Assembly (NCBI RefSeq): GCF_029625315.1
Contig: NZ_CP121110.1
Coordinates: 3,977,001 to 4,041,000, forward strand
DNA: 64,000 nt
Origin: Flavobacterium ginsengisoli
GTDB taxonomy: Bacteria; Bacteroidota; Bacteroidia; Flavobacteriales; Flavobacteriaceae
Direction: 5' to 3'
Position 1 is the first letter of the stretch, and every line of letters begins with the position of its first letter. The translations under genes were made by a program, and so were the position numbers. A model generated the notes under the pieces. It ran no database searches. It saw nothing but the letters and a program-made list of their open reading frames with translations, and was not told the origin of the DNA. Of this stretch, positions 17,038 through 26,934 are shown one piece after another.

Positions 17038-18399
17038 TTATTCTACCCATTTATAATATCTCGCTCCAATTAAAACAGGAATCTCTTTTTCGATTCTTTC
17101 TAAAACCCATTCGTTTTTTGGAGTTCTTACGCTTTGTTTTTGTTCTTTTTTGTGAAGGCTTTCGTAAGTGTTGAAATCAATTTCTACGCTTTCGGCTAAA
17201 TTTTCGAAAAGTTTTACATTTTCTAAAGCCGATTTCCATTCTGATTGAATTGTTCCTTCAAAAACTTTCGATTTCGATCCGCTTCCATAAGCTAAGAAAC
17301 CGAATTTAGTTTCAGCTACTTCTTTATTTGTATCATAAAAATGAGCTAGTGTAGATAACAATCCCATGAAAATAGAACCTGTGTAAAGGTTTCCTATTAA
17401 AGAAGAAGCCAATTCTGCAGGTTGCAATTTCTCAGTTACAAAACTTCTGTAATCATCAGATTTTGCTACTTCTTTAATTTTTGTCTGATAATCTGCTGGC
17501 GCAATATCATCAGCAATAATCTTTTCGGCACTGTCTAACGCGTAGATTTCAGATAACATTCTTCTTCCTTGAAAAGAATATGGCAAGTGCATCACAATAC
17601 TGTGCCAAGTGTTATATAAAGTTTCGGTAGTGTTTTTTAATTTTTTGAATGAAAAATACGCATTACGCGTACGATCCATGTAACATTGATTTGAATATTG
17701 ACCGTCAAAAACAGGCTGGTCTTTATGGATTTCGATTTCGGCTTCTAAATTATCAAACCACGAATCATTGTTTGTGTTTTTGGTAATTTCCTCTTTAGAA
17801 ATCGTTCTGTAAGGTTTAAAGAAATCGAAAACACCTTTTGTGCTCGTTGCCCAATTATTATCAAAAGCAATGATTTTTGGGTTTGCAGTAATTAACATGG
17901 CAACAGCTCCTGCACCTTGCGTGTATTCTCCGCCTGAGTTTAAATCGTATTTTGCAAAATCAGAAGTAACTACGATTGCTTTTTTAGTTGGATTTAATTT
18001 TACGAAATCTAAACAGTTTTGCATCGCATCAACTCCACCAATACAGGCAAAAGTGAAATCTACAACATCACATTCCGCTAGAGAATCTTCGCCAAATTTT
18101 TGCTCCATTAAACTAATTAAATAGGAAGCAATTGGTTTAGAACTGTCAATACCACTTTCGGTACCAACATAGATTCGGCTTATTTCGTTCAGGTTTATTT
18201 TATTGTTAACTATAAGTTTTGTTAAGGCGTTTGCTCCAAAAACTACAGCATCTTGGTGAACATCTGGAAAAGTCATTTTTAGTAATCCAAGACCTTTTTC
18301 TAATTTTTCTGGCTCAATATTTCTGGCGATTGCCAAAGTTTTTATGGGTAAATGTATGTTTGCTACATCAAAAGAGATAGCATCAATTCCTGTTTTCAT
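17038..18399 (-). CDS. mvaS: Hydroxymethylglutaryl-CoA synthase
   Basis: Four hundred and fifty-three residues, family length. Condenses acetyl-CoA with acetoacetyl-CoA in the mevalonate route to isoprenoids. Active-site Glu in YVGTESGIDSSKP, nucleophilic Cys in DFTFACIGGVDAM and His in MHLPYSFQGRRM are all present. N terminus MKTGIDAISFDVANIHLP is typical. Monocistronic on the minus strand; no other mevalonate genes are in the window. Soluble cytoplasmic enzyme. Confidence 0.93.
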   Translation of the reverse strand: MKTGIDAISFDVANIHLPIKTLAIARNIEPEKLEKGLGLLKMTFPDVHQDAVVFGANALTKLIVNNKINLNEISRIYVGTESGIDSSKPIASYLISLMEQKFGEDSLAECDVVDFTFACIGGVDAMQNCLDFVKLNPTKKAIVVTSDFAKYDLNSGGEYTQGAGAVAMLITANPKIIAFDNNWATSTKGVFDFFKPYRTISKEEITKNTNNDSWFDNLEAEIEIHKDQPVFDGQYSNQCYMDRTRNAYFSFKKLKNTTETLYNTWHSIVMHLPYSFQGRRMLSEIYALDSAEKIIADDIAPADYQTKIKEVAKSDDYRSFVTEKLQPAELASSLIGNLYTGSIFMGLLSTLAHFYDTNKEVAETKFGFLAYGSGSKSKVFEGTIQSEWKSALENVKLFENLAESVEIDFNTYESLHKKEQKQSVRTPKNEWVLERIEKEIPVLIGARYYKWVE

Positions 18400-18691
18400 T
18401 ATTAATTTTTTGAGCCGCTAAAGGTAAAACTATGTTGCGGAATGACAATTTTTTACTTAGACAAAATTTCTGTAGAAGAACACTTTTGAAGAAAATAAAT
18501 CAAAAGTTTGAATAAAATAACAATATGATAAATTTTTCGTAATCTGCTTAAGAACCAATTTTCGGCCTAAGGCTTAAAAAACAGTTTTTTAGAGTTTCTA
18601 TAGTGAATTATTTTTTAGTAGCTTCATTTTTGTACGTAAAAATACGTAGAATCGTGCTATTTTAAAATCATTATAAATAACAGCGAAATGG
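18400..18691. other. Divergent intergenic region, no gene seen
   Basis: Separates mvaS (minus) from sdhC (plus). AT-rich, with TACGTAAAAATACGTA at about 18635 (two TACGTA palindromes) as the only symmetrical feature. No ORF or RNA gene is supported. Confidence 0.4.
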
Positions 18692-18722
18692 TTGTAGTTC
18701 TTTCGTAATTGAATTATTTTTG
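18692..18722 (+). promoter_or_regulatory. Promoter of the sdhCAB operon
   Basis: A TTG at 18692-18694 is followed after 20 bases by TATTTTTG (18715-18722), matching the Bacteroidota TTG-N19/20-TAnnTTTG arrangement. The sdhC start codon is 33 bases downstream. Confidence 0.6.
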
Positions 18723-18754
18723 TGTAATTTTTTAAAACAAACTACTTAACACTT

Positions 18755-19420
18755 ATGGCACAATCTGCACAGTTGAATGCTTCCATCTTAAAGAAAGTGG
18801 CTATGGCTCTTTCGGGAATATTCTTAATCACGTTTTTAGCGCCGCATGTTTCCTTAAATTTTATTTCTATTCTTAGTGAAGATGTTTTCAATGAAGCTTC
18901 TCACTTTATGGGATACAATCCGCTGATTCAGTATGTAATGCAGCCAGTTTTGGCATTTGGAGTAATTTTCCACTTCGTAATGGGATTTGTACTTACAGCA
19001 CAAAACAGCGCAGCAAGACCAATTGCTTATGCTAAATACAACGGAGCTGCAAACGCTTCTTGGAGTTCTAGAAATATGATTATTTCTGGATTGGTTATTT
19101 TAGCTTTCTTAGGATTGCACTTCTACGATTTCTGGTTTCCTGAAGTTACCTACAAATATATTGCAGGTACAGCACCAGATGCTACAAGGTATTATGGTGA
19201 GTTGGTTCACAAATTTCACGACCCAATCCGTACAGCATTGTACTGTGTGTCTTTTATCCTTTTAGGATTTCACTTATGGCACGGGTTTGCATCTTCTCTT
19301 CAATCTGTAGGGATGCACAACAAATACTCTAGATTTTTATCAAAAGTAGGTTACTGGTTTGCAGTTGTAGTTCCAGCGCTTTTCGTAATTATCGCTTTAT
19401 TTCATCATTTCAATAATTAA
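18755..19420 (+). CDS. sdhC: Succinate dehydrogenase cytochrome b subunit
   Basis: Two hundred and twenty-one residues with five membrane helices, the fused di-haem type of Bacteroidota succinate:quinone oxidoreductases. Haem-ligand histidines lie in helices such as [31 protein letters not shown] and [10 protein letters not shown]. It anchors SdhAB to the inner membrane and passes electrons to menaquinone. First gene of sdhCAB; 11 bases before sdhA. Confidence 0.93.
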   Translation: MAQSAQLNASILKKVAMALSGIFLITFLAPHVSLNFISILSEDVFNEASHFMGYNPLIQYVMQPVLAFGVIFHFVMGFVLTAQNSAARPIAYAKYNGAANASWSSRNMIISGLVILAFLGLHFYDFWFPEVTYKYIAGTAPDATRYYGELVHKFHDPIRTALYCVSFILLGFHLWHGFASSLQSVGMHNKYSRFLSKVGYWFAVVVPALFVIIALFHHFNN

Positions 19421-19431
19421 TATCAATTATA

Positions 19432-21435
19432 ATGGCATTAGATTCAAAAATTCCAAATGGTCCTATTGCGGACAAATGGACAAATTATAAAGATCATATT
19501 AATTTAGTAAACCCTGCTAACAAACGTAATCTTGATATTATCGTAGTTGGTACAGGTTTAGCTGGAGGTTCGGCTGCGGCTACTTTGGCTGAGTTAGGAT
19601 ATAACGTAAAAGCATTCTGCTTCCAAGATTCTCCACGTCGTGCGCACTCTATTGCAAAGACAAGGAGGTATCAACGCGGCAAAAAACTATAAAGGAGACG
19701 GTGACTCTATTTACAGATTGTTTTATGATACTGTAAAAGGTGGTGATTACCGTGCTCGTGAGGCAAACGTTTATCGTTTGGCTGAAGTTTCAGGTAATAT
19801 TATTGACCAATGTGTGGCTCAAGGGGTGCCATTGGCTCGTGAATACGGCGGACTTTTAGATAACCGTTCTTTTGGAGGAACTTTGGTTTCTCGTACATTT
19901 TACGCACAAGGACAAACTGGACAGCAATTATTGTTAGGAGCTTATTCTGCAATGAACCGTCAGATTGGTCGTGGAAAAATTAAAATGTACAACCGTCACG
20001 AAATGCTTGACATTGTAATCGTGAACGGAAAAGCGAGAGGTATTATCGCTCGTAACTTAATCACTGGAGAAATAGAAAGACATTCTGCTCACGCGGTAGT
20101 AATTGGTTCTGGAGGATACGGAAACGTATTTTTCCTTTCGACAAATGCTATGGGAAGTAACGCAACAGCAGCTTGGAAAATTCATAAAAAAGGAGCGTTT
20201 TTCGCAAATCCTTGTTACACACAAATTCACCCAACATGTATTCCGGTTTCAGGAGACCACCAGTCAAAACTGACTTTGATGTCTGAGTCTTTACGTAATG
20301 ATGGTCGTATTTGGGTTCCAAAAAATCTTGAAGATGCAAAAGCTATCCGTGAAGGAAAGAAAAAAGCAACTGATTTATCTGAAGATCAAAGAGATTATTT
20401 CTTAGAAAGAAGATACCCTGCATTTGGTAACTTAGTACCTCGTGACGTTGCGTCTCGTGCGGCTAAAGAAAGATGTGACGCTGGTTTTGGAGTTAACAAA
20501 ACTGGAGAAGCAGTTTACTTAGATTTCGCAGCGGCTATCAAACGTTACGGAACTGAAGATGCTTATGTAAAAGGTTTAGATGATAAAGATGCTCGCTCTT
20601 GTAACTAAATTAGGAGTCTGCAATCGTGAAAAGTAAATACGGAAACTTATTCCAAATGTATTACAAAATCGTCGATGAAGATCCTTACACAACACCAATG
20701 ATGATTTATCCAGCGGTTCACTACACAATGGGTGGAACTTGGGTTGATTATAACTTAATGACTACAATTCCTGGATGTTTCTCAATTGGAGAGTCTAACT
20801 TCTCTGATCACGGAGCAAACAGACTTGGAGCTTCTGCTTTAATGCAAGGTTTAGCTGATGGATATTTCGTATTGCCATACACTATCGGAGATTATTTAGC
20901 TCCAGATATTAAAATGGGTGAAATTTCTACAGACTTACCAGAATTCGTTGAAGCTGAAAAAGCTGTAAAAGATCAAATCGAGAAATTCATCAATAACAAC
21001 GGTAAACATTCTGTAGATTATTTCCACAAAAAACTTGGAAAAATCATGTGGAATAAAGTAGGTATGGCTCGTAATGCTAAAGGTTTAACTGAAGCTATCG
21101 AAGAAATTGTCGCTTTACGTGAAGAATTTTATAAAGATGTAAAAGTTCCTGGAAACGCTAACGAATTTAATCAGGAATTAGAAAAAGCAACTCGTGTTGC
21201 CGATTTCTTAGAATTAGGAGAATTGTTCGCGAAAGATGCTTTACACCGTAACGAATCTTGTGGAGGTCACTTCCGTGAGGAGTATCAAACAGAAGAAGGA
21301 GAAGCACTTCGTGACGACGAAAACTTTGCATACGTTGCAGCTTGGGAATACAAAGGAAAACCAAGTGACGCGGTATTACACAAAGAACCTCTTAATTACG
21401 AAAACATTAAATTAGTTCAAAGAAGTTATAAATAA
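19432..21435 (+). CDS. sdhA: Succinate dehydrogenase flavoprotein subunit, three frame breaks
   Basis: About 667 residues after repair. FAD-binding [20 protein letters not shown], the His-flavin region SPRRAHSIA, active-site HPTCIPVSG and the capping/C-terminal domain with [13 protein letters not shown] are all present. Three one-base breaks: 19654-19659 (GCAAAG where AAQGG needs GCAGC), 20591-20596 (GCTCGC for GCTGC, DAALVTKLG) and 20616-20621 (GTCTGC for GCTGC, leading to [10 protein letters not shown]). The intact flanks and neighbouring intact sdhC and sdhB make true inactivation unlikely. Oxidises succinate to fumarate in the TCA cycle, facing the cytoplasm. Confidence 0.93.
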
Positions 21436-21439
21436 GAAT

Positions 21440-21522
21440 TTGGTCGAAAGCCCAAAGTCTTAAAGTCAAAAGGCAAAATGTGCCGAGCGACTTGCGACTT
21501 TCGACTTTATGACTTTCAAACG
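21440..21522. repeat. Seven-base-period intergenic repeat (sdhA-sdhB)
   Basis: Left half repeats GAAAGCC, CAAAGTC, TTAAAGTC, AAAAGGC; right half repeats GCGACTT, GCGACTT, TCGACTTT, ATGACTTTC, the approximate complement. The spacing is seven bases with one eight-base step on each arm, so it can fold as a long irregular hairpin between co-transcribed genes. Six further blocks of this style occur in the window. Confidence 0.65.
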
Positions 21523-21530
21523 AAAAAGGT

Positions 21531-22277
21531 ATGAAACTTACATTAAAAATATGGCGTCAAAAAAACGCTCAAGATAAAGGAGGGATTGTAGAATATCCTA
21601 TCGATGGAATCGAACCAGACATGTCTTTCCTTGAAATGCTAGATGTTCTTAACGAAGATCTAATCAACAAAGGAGATGAGCCAGTAGCATTTGACCACGA
21701 TTGTCGTGAGGGAATCTGCGGAATGTGTTCTTTATTCATCAACGGTGAAGCGCACGGACCAGATAGAGGAGTTACAACTTGTCAGTTACACATGCGTATG
21801 TTTAAAGATGGCGATACAATTTTTATCGAGCCATTTAGAGCAAAAGCTTTCCCAGTAATTAAAGATTTAGTTGTTGATAGAAGTTCTTTTGACAGAATTC
21901 AACACGCAGGAGGATTTATCTCTGTAAATACTTCAGGAAATACAATCGACGCGAATACTATTCCAGTTCCAAAAGACGATGCAGATAAATCATTTGATGC
22001 TGCTGCTTGTATTGGTTGTGGAGCTTGTGTTGCAACTTGTAAAAACTCTTCAGCAATGTTATTCGTTTCTGCAAAAGTTTCTCAATATGCATTATTGCCG
22101 CAAGGTAAAGTTGAAGCAACAGATCGTGTTTTACACATGGTTCACCAAATGGATTTAGAAGGTTTCGGTAACTGTACAAATACAGGAGCTTGTGAAATCG
22201 AATGTCCAAAAGGAATCTCGCTTGAAAATATTGCACGTATGAACCGTGAATATTTAGCGGCAAGTTTAAAAGGATAA
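21531..22277 (+). CDS. sdhB: Succinate dehydrogenase iron-sulfur subunit
   Basis: Two hundred and forty-eight residues. The [2Fe-2S] ferredoxin domain has [19 protein letters not shown] and the later Cys in GVTTCQLH. The C-terminal domain has [11 protein letters not shown] and [10 protein letters not shown] for the [4Fe-4S] and [3Fe-4S] clusters. It transfers electrons from SdhA to SdhC. Last gene of the operon, followed by a terminator. Confidence 0.95.
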   Translation: MKLTLKIWRQKNAQDKGGIVEYPIDGIEPDMSFLEMLDVLNEDLINKGDEPVAFDHDCREGICGMCSLFINGEAHGPDRGVTTCQLHMRMFKDGDTIFIEPFRAKAFPVIKDLVVDRSSFDRIQHAGGFISVNTSGNTIDANTIPVPKDDADKSFDAAACIGCGACVATCKNSSAMLFVSAKVSQYALLPQGKVEATDRVLHMVHQMDLEGFGNCTNTGACEIECPKGISLENIARMNREYLAASLKG

Positions 22278-22299
22278 AGAATACAATTTAGTATATTTG

Positions 22300-22336
22300 A
22301 AAAAACGCATTCATTAATTTGGATGCGTTTTTTTGT
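22300..22336 (+). terminator. Terminator of sdhCAB
   Basis: AAAAACGCATTC pairs with GGATGCGTTTTT around a loop of seven bases, followed by more T. Confidence 0.8.
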
Positions 22337-22459
22337 TGGTTTAGACTACGAAGCTGTTGTATTGTTGTTTTGTCTTTAATTTGTTATTTAAACAAATACC
22401 ATGACCTTATGAAGTCCTTTTTTAAGGTTTAACGACTTCGTGGGCTACATTTAAATTCT

Positions 22460-22467
22460 TACTTTTG
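22460..22467 (+). promoter_or_regulatory. -7 promoter element
   Basis: TACTTTTG matches TAnnTTTG, 22 bases upstream of the DeoR regulator's ATG. Confidence 0.5.
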
Positions 22468-22489
22468 TAAGTAGAAAAAATTAAATGGC

Positions 22490-23266
22490 ATGAGCACTGA
22501 AAATGAAGTTTTAAATTACAGTAAAGAAGAACGTAAAAATCATATTTTAAAAGAGATTAACTTGCATACACGTGTGAGTTTTGAAACTCTTTCGGCAAAA
22601 CTTGGAGTTTCTGAAGATACTGTTCGCCGTGATATTAATGAGCTTGATGCCGATTCGCTTTTAATTAAGGTAAAAGGTGGTGCGATGACCAAAGGATATC
22701 ACTATTCTTCTTCCAATCAAACTTATGCTGTAGAAGCTAAACAAGTTATTGCGCAAAAAGCTGTTGGACTTCTTCATGACGGAATGGTTTTAATTGTGGA
22801 TGGAGGAACCACGATTCGTGAGTTCATCCGATTAATACCAAACGATCTTAATTTGACTGTTTTTACTATTACAGCCTTAACAGCAGTTCAGCTTTTAGAT
22901 AAACCCAATATAAAAACAATCATGATTGGCGGCAGTATTTCTTCTTACAGTCAAATGTGTGTAAGTGGAGAAGCTTTTCATCAATTAGCCAATATAAAAG
23001 CCGATTTATTGGTTTTAGGAACTAATGCTTTAGATGTAGACGGAGGTTATTCTGATTCTGACTGGGAAACGGTTCAGGTAAAAAAGGCAATGATTCAAGC
23101 TTCTAAAAAAACAGCAGTTTTAACCATTACTGAAAAGCTAAATACAGTTCTTAAAATGAAAATTGCAAGTTTGTCTGAGGTAAATTATGTTATTACAGAA
23201 GAAGAACCAACAAGTGGCAAATTAGCGACCTATAAAAGCGCTGTTCCGAGTTTGGTTGTAATCTAA
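22490..23266 (+). CDS. DeoR family transcriptional regulator
   Basis: Two hundred and fifty-eight residues. N-terminal DeoR HTH (KNHILKEINLHTRVSFETL, then VSEDTVRRDINEL) and a C-terminal DeoRC sensor domain with the sugar-phosphate-binding pattern IVDGGTTIREF and LVLGTNALDVDGGYSDSD. Such proteins usually repress sugar catabolism and respond to phosphorylated intermediates. No sugar genes are adjacent, so its targets are unknown. The omega-amidase gene follows after 36 bases. Confidence 0.9.
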   Translation: MSTENEVLNYSKEERKNHILKEINLHTRVSFETLSAKLGVSEDTVRRDINELDADSLLIKVKGGAMTKGYHYSSSNQTYAVEAKQVIAQKAVGLLHDGMVLIVDGGTTIREFIRLIPNDLNLTVFTITALTAVQLLDKPNIKTIMIGGSISSYSQMCVSGEAFHQLANIKADLLVLGTNALDVDGGYSDSDWETVQVKKAMIQASKKTAVLTITEKLNTVLKMKIASLSEVNYVITEEEPTSGKLATYKSAVPSLVVI

Positions 23267-23302
23267 TTTCAAATCGTTTTTTGACTTTCATATTATTTAA
23301 AA

Positions 23303-24070
23303 ATGAAAATTGCTTTAATCCAAACTGATCTTTTTTGGCAGAATGCCAGTAAAAACCGAGAAAACTTTGATTCAAAAATCAATGAAATTCAATCGGAGGT
23401 AAATCTAATTGTGCTTCCTGAAATGTTTTCGACCGGATTTACAATGAATGCTTCTGAAGTTGCGGAAACGATGCAGGGAGACACGATTGAATGGATGAAA
23501 TTGAAGGCAAAACAAAAAAATGCGACTGTTGCAGGAAGTGTTGTCATTACAGAAAATGAAAAATATTACAATCGTATGATTTTTGTTTTTCCGTCAGGCG
23601 AATTTCAATATTACGATAAGCGACATTCGTTTTCACTCGCAGGCGAAGACAAGGTTTATACGTGCGGAAATCAAAAAGTTATTGTCGATTATCTAGACTG
23701 GAAAATATGCCTTCAAATTTGTTATGATTTGAGATTTCCTGTTTTTGCACGAAATGTAGAAAATTACGATCTCATTTTATATGTTGCCAATTGGCCAAAA
23801 GTGCGTACCAATGCTTGGGATGCTTTGCTAAAAGCCCGCGCTATAGAAAATCTTTCGTATGTAGTTGGAGTAAATAGAATTGGTAATGATGCTCACAATT
23901 ATGAACATATTGGGCATTCGCAGGCGATAGATTTCTTAGGAAATTATGTTTTAGAACCGCAAGAAAAAAATGGTGTTTTTGTCATTGAATTAGACAAAAA
24001 CACCATGTATGAAACGCGTAAAAAATTAGACTTTTTAAGCGATAAAGATCAGTTTGAAATTAAACTCTAG
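23303..24070 (+). CDS. Omega-amidase / carbon-nitrogen hydrolase
   Basis: Two hundred and fifty-five residues of the nitrilase superfamily, closest in layout to YafV-type omega-amidase. Catalytic triad: Glu in VLPEMFSTGF, Lys in YYDKRHSFSLAGE and Cys in QICYDLRFP. It probably hydrolyses alpha-ketoglutaramate-type products of transamination in metabolite repair. Its end overlaps the convergent lipoprotein gene by 4 bases. Confidence 0.9.
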   Translation: MKIALIQTDLFWQNASKNRENFDSKINEIQSEVNLIVLPEMFSTGFTMNASEVAETMQGDTIEWMKLKAKQKNATVAGSVVITENEKYYNRMIFVFPSGEFQYYDKRHSFSLAGEDKVYTCGNQKVIVDYLDWKICLQICYDLRFPVFARNVENYDLILYVANWPKVRTNAWDALLKARAIENLSYVVGVNRIGNDAHNYEHIGHSQAIDFLGNYVLEPQEKNGVFVIELDKNTMYETRKKLDFLSDKDQFEIKL

Positions 24071-25755
24071 AAAGCTTTCCGTTTCTTTTCTGCTTCTTTT
24101 TTCTTTTTATCGTCTTCTTTTTTCTCGACTGCTGGATTAAACGGAATGCTCAGGTCAATTGTTTCGTTCCGATCCCAATTGGCGCGGACATCAAATTCCT
24201 CCTGATTGTAAAATACTTCTTCGGCATATTTCTTTTCTAAGAAACTACCTGTATCATATTGCTTGTTTTTGTTGTCATCGTAAATAACGCGAACAGTAAA
24301 TACATCTGGTTGCAGTAGATTGAATTCTAATGTAGTTGCACCTTCAGAATATCCTTCTGCCAAAACAACGTCTCCTTTTTTATTGGTCAATTCGACAATT
24401 ATAGGAAAGCGTTTTACATTTTTAAGAGTCAAAATAATATTTCCGTAATCGGCATATTCTTTTGTACTTAGTTTATAAGACAAAGTATCGTTTGATTTTT
24501 CATAGAAATCGGTCAAAGCACCTGGCAAGAAAGTGAAACTATATTTGTCTAAAGGCTCTTTTTTGAAATCAATGTAAAGCTTCTGATCAAATTCATCATA
24601 TTCTGTTGTGTAAGGAACAGCAATAGAGTCTTTGTTTATTAATGTAATTTTAGATTTGTCAAATTTTACCAGTGGCGTTTCGGTTTCTAAAGTAAAACGT
24701 TCTCTAAAATTAATCTGCCCATTTTGTAGCGCTTTAATATTTAAAGTATCTTTTTTCAAAGCTTTAATCTTGAAAGAAAACTTTTTATTATAGCTTCCTT
24801 TTTCAACTTCCATCGATAAAGAATCTACTTTTATTGGTTTGTACCAAACTTGAAGCGAATCTTTTTTAGGGAATTGCGTTATAATAGTTTCGAGAACCTC
24901 ATTGCCGTTTTTAAGAACAACTTTCGGTTTCGAATTCTTGAAATTCTGTTTTCCTTCATAAGGAAGATATAGGCGATTTCCTGAAGCCTGAATAGGTTTG
25001 AAAACTTTTAGAGGCAATGTTTCTTTAAACAATTCTAAGTCATAAACAGAATCTGTCGGAATGGTAATGTAATTTTTCAAAAATCCGATTTTATCATCTT
25101 TCGGATTAAATTTGTTGTTCGATCCTTTGTCTTTTAATGCTACTAAAAGATATTTTCCTTCTTTTAAATTTTCAAACTGAAAAGTTCGCATACTGTCCAG
25201 AGTGTTAGTTATGTAACGAGGAAATTCTTTGTAAATAGTAGAATCTTTGAATTTGTCATTTACTTCGTATAACATTACAGAAACGAAATTGTCGACATAT
25301 TTTCCGTAAGAATCTTTAATTCTTCCGCTCAGTTTTAAGGAATCAATATAAGGTCCAGTAGAGAAAACATATTTAAACTGATTTAAAGGATTCCCTTCAT
25401 TATTATCCGTAATTGCTTGTCCGAAATTAAAACTATAAGTCGTGTTTGGCTGTAAAGTATCTCGAATTTGAATCTTTATAAACTTGCTAACATTCGTAGG
25501 AGTGATTAACGGCTCATTTTTTAAAGGAGGAGAAATAATTAGCTGTTTGTTTGTGTTTTTAAGTTTGACATATTCGTCAAAATTTAAAGTGATAGTATTT
25601 CCTTTAAAATCGGTTGAAAAATTTTTAGGAATGCTCGATATTAAAACAGGTGGCAATGTATCTTTTAAACCGCCGGTAATGCTGCCTCGTTTGGCACAGC
25701 TTATCATTGAGATTAAAATTATAAATGCAATGTATTTTAGAGTGTTTTTCAACAT
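24067..25755 (-). CDS. Ig-like domain lipoprotein
   Basis: Five hundred and sixty-two residues. Lipobox ISMISCAKRG; then a Big_5-type Ig domain (LPPVLISSIPKNFSTDFKGN, TITLNFDEYVKL, LQPNTTYSFNFGQAI). The C-terminal region ends VRVIYDDNKNKQYDTGSF and NWDRNETIDLSIPF, then a Lys/Glu-rich tail. This architecture is conserved in Flavobacteria as an outer-membrane-attached lipoprotein of unknown role. Monocistronic, convergent with the omega-amidase gene. Confidence 0.85.
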   Translation of the reverse strand: MLKNTLKYIAFIILISMISCAKRGSITGGLKDTLPPVLISSIPKNFSTDFKGNTITLNFDEYVKLKNTNKQLIISPPLKNEPLITPTNVSKFIKIQIRDTLQPNTTYSFNFGQAITDNNEGNPLNQFKYVFSTGPYIDSLKLSGRIKDSYGKYVDNFVSVMLYEVNDKFKDSTIYKEFPRYITNTLDSMRTFQFENLKEGKYLLVALKDKGSNNKFNPKDDKIGFLKNYITIPTDSVYDLELFKETLPLKVFKPIQASGNRLYLPYEGKQNFKNSKPKVVLKNGNEVLETIITQFPKKDSLQVWYKPIKVDSLSMEVEKGSYNKKFSFKIKALKKDTLNIKALQNGQINFRERFTLETETPLVKFDKSKITLINKDSIAVPYTTEYDEFDQKLYIDFKKEPLDKYSFTFLPGALTDFYEKSNDTLSYKLSTKEYADYGNIILTLKNVKRFPIIVELTNKKGDVVLAEGYSEGATTLEFNLLQPDVFTVRVIYDDNKNKQYDTGSFLEKKYAEEVFYNQEEFDVRANWDRNETIDLSIPFNPAVEKKEDDKKKKEAEKKRKAF

Positions 25756-25929
25756 AATGGTTTTTCAATTTGATTGCACAAAATAACGATTATATTTGCT
25801 TTAATCGAAATTTTTTAGCCATTTATTAGGATTTGGCACTTTTAGATTCCTTCTAAGTTTTTAGGGTTTCAAACGCTTTAAGGCGATATAATTTCTTACT
25901 TTTGCTCTAAAATATAATTATCTAAAGTT

Positions 25930-26934
25930 TTGTTTAAGCGTTTTTTTTTAGTTTCGTTTCTCTTTTTAATGCTGTCATGCACTAAAAGCGAAAAGCCAGT
26001 AATCTCTTTTTATTACTGGAAAACAATTTTCAAATTTTCAAAAACAGAAAAAGAAGCATTAATCAATAACAATGTTCAAAAACTTTATATACGATATTTT
26101 GACATTGGGCTTCATCCAGAATCAAATTTTCCAATTCCTATAAGTCCTGTTCGTTTTGAAGAAAATCCCCAAGTATATAAAATTGTTCCGGTTGTTTTTA
26201 TTCAGAACAAAGTCATGTTGCAACCCAATTTGGATGTAAACGATTTGGCTCAAAAAACGTTTGGTTTTATCGAGCAAATCAATATTAAAAACAAAATTGA
26301 GTGTCAGGAAATTCAAATTGACTGCGATTGGACTTTAAAAAGCAAAGAGAATTACCTGAAATTTATTGAGGTTTTTAAAAAGCTTTCGAAAAAGAAGCTT
26401 TCTGCGACGATTCGATTGCATCAAGTGAAATACTTCAAAAAGACAAAAATCCCAAATGTCGATTCTGGAGTTTTGATGTATTATAATATGGGATCAATTG
26501 CGCCCGATTCTTTAAATTCTATTTATGATAGGAAAGTGGCAGAAAAATATCTTAAAAGTGTAAAAAGATATCCGCTACATTTAGATTTCGCGTTTCCAAT
26601 TTATTCGTGGGGAGTTCATATAAGAAATAACAAAGTAATTGGACTTCGTTCTAAAATGAATAGCGACCAACTAGAGAAAGATTCCAATTTTGAAAAAACA
26701 AGTCCGATTTTTTTCAGAGTAAAACAATCCAATTATAAAAATGGAGTTTTTTATGAAGAAAATGATCTCTTGAAAATAGAAGAAATAAAACCAGAAGATT
26801 TAAAAGAAATGGCAGAAGATTTGCAAGATCATCTTGTCGAAAAGCCAAACGAAATTATATTTTACGATTTAGACGAATTCAATTTAAACAATTATGAAAA
26901 AAATACTTTTAAGCAGATTATTTCTTGCTTCTAG
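25930..26934 (+). CDS. Hypothetical lipoprotein
   Basis: Three hundred and thirty-four residues from a TTG start (FKRFFLVSFLFLMLSCTKS, lipobox at about residue 17). Contains IQIDCDWTLKSKENYLKFIE and SATIRLHQVKYF, reminiscent of a TIM-barrel strand order, but no known catalytic motif is recognised. It overlaps the start of the following TPR gene by 41 bases, so the two are translationally linked and probably work together in the envelope. Confidence 0.7.
   Translation: MFKRFFLVSFLFLMLSCTKSEKPVISFYYWKTIFKFSKTEKEALINNNVQKLYIRYFDIGLHPESNFPIPISPVRFEENPQVYKIVPVVFIQNKVMLQPNLDVNDLAQKTFGFIEQINIKNKIECQEIQIDCDWTLKSKENYLKFIEVFKKLSKKKLSATIRLHQVKYFKKTKIPNVDSGVLMYYNMGSIAPDSLNSIYDRKVAEKYLKSVKRYPLHLDFAFPIYSWGVHIRNNKVIGLRSKMNSDQLEKDSNFEKTSPIFFRVKQSNYKNGVFYEENDLLKIEEIKPEDLKEMAEDLQDHLVEKPNEIIFYDLDEFNLNNYEKNTFKQIISCF

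Noticed and set aside
16777..17073. Ninety-eight-residue plus-strand ORF
   Set aside because: It also reads through a copy of the palindromic repeat and a terminator and runs into mvaS antisense.
19432..21435. sdhA as a pseudogene or split gene
   Set aside because: All three breaks are single bases at GCWGC, both neighbours are intact, and every catalytic motif is conserved; a consensus error explains it better.
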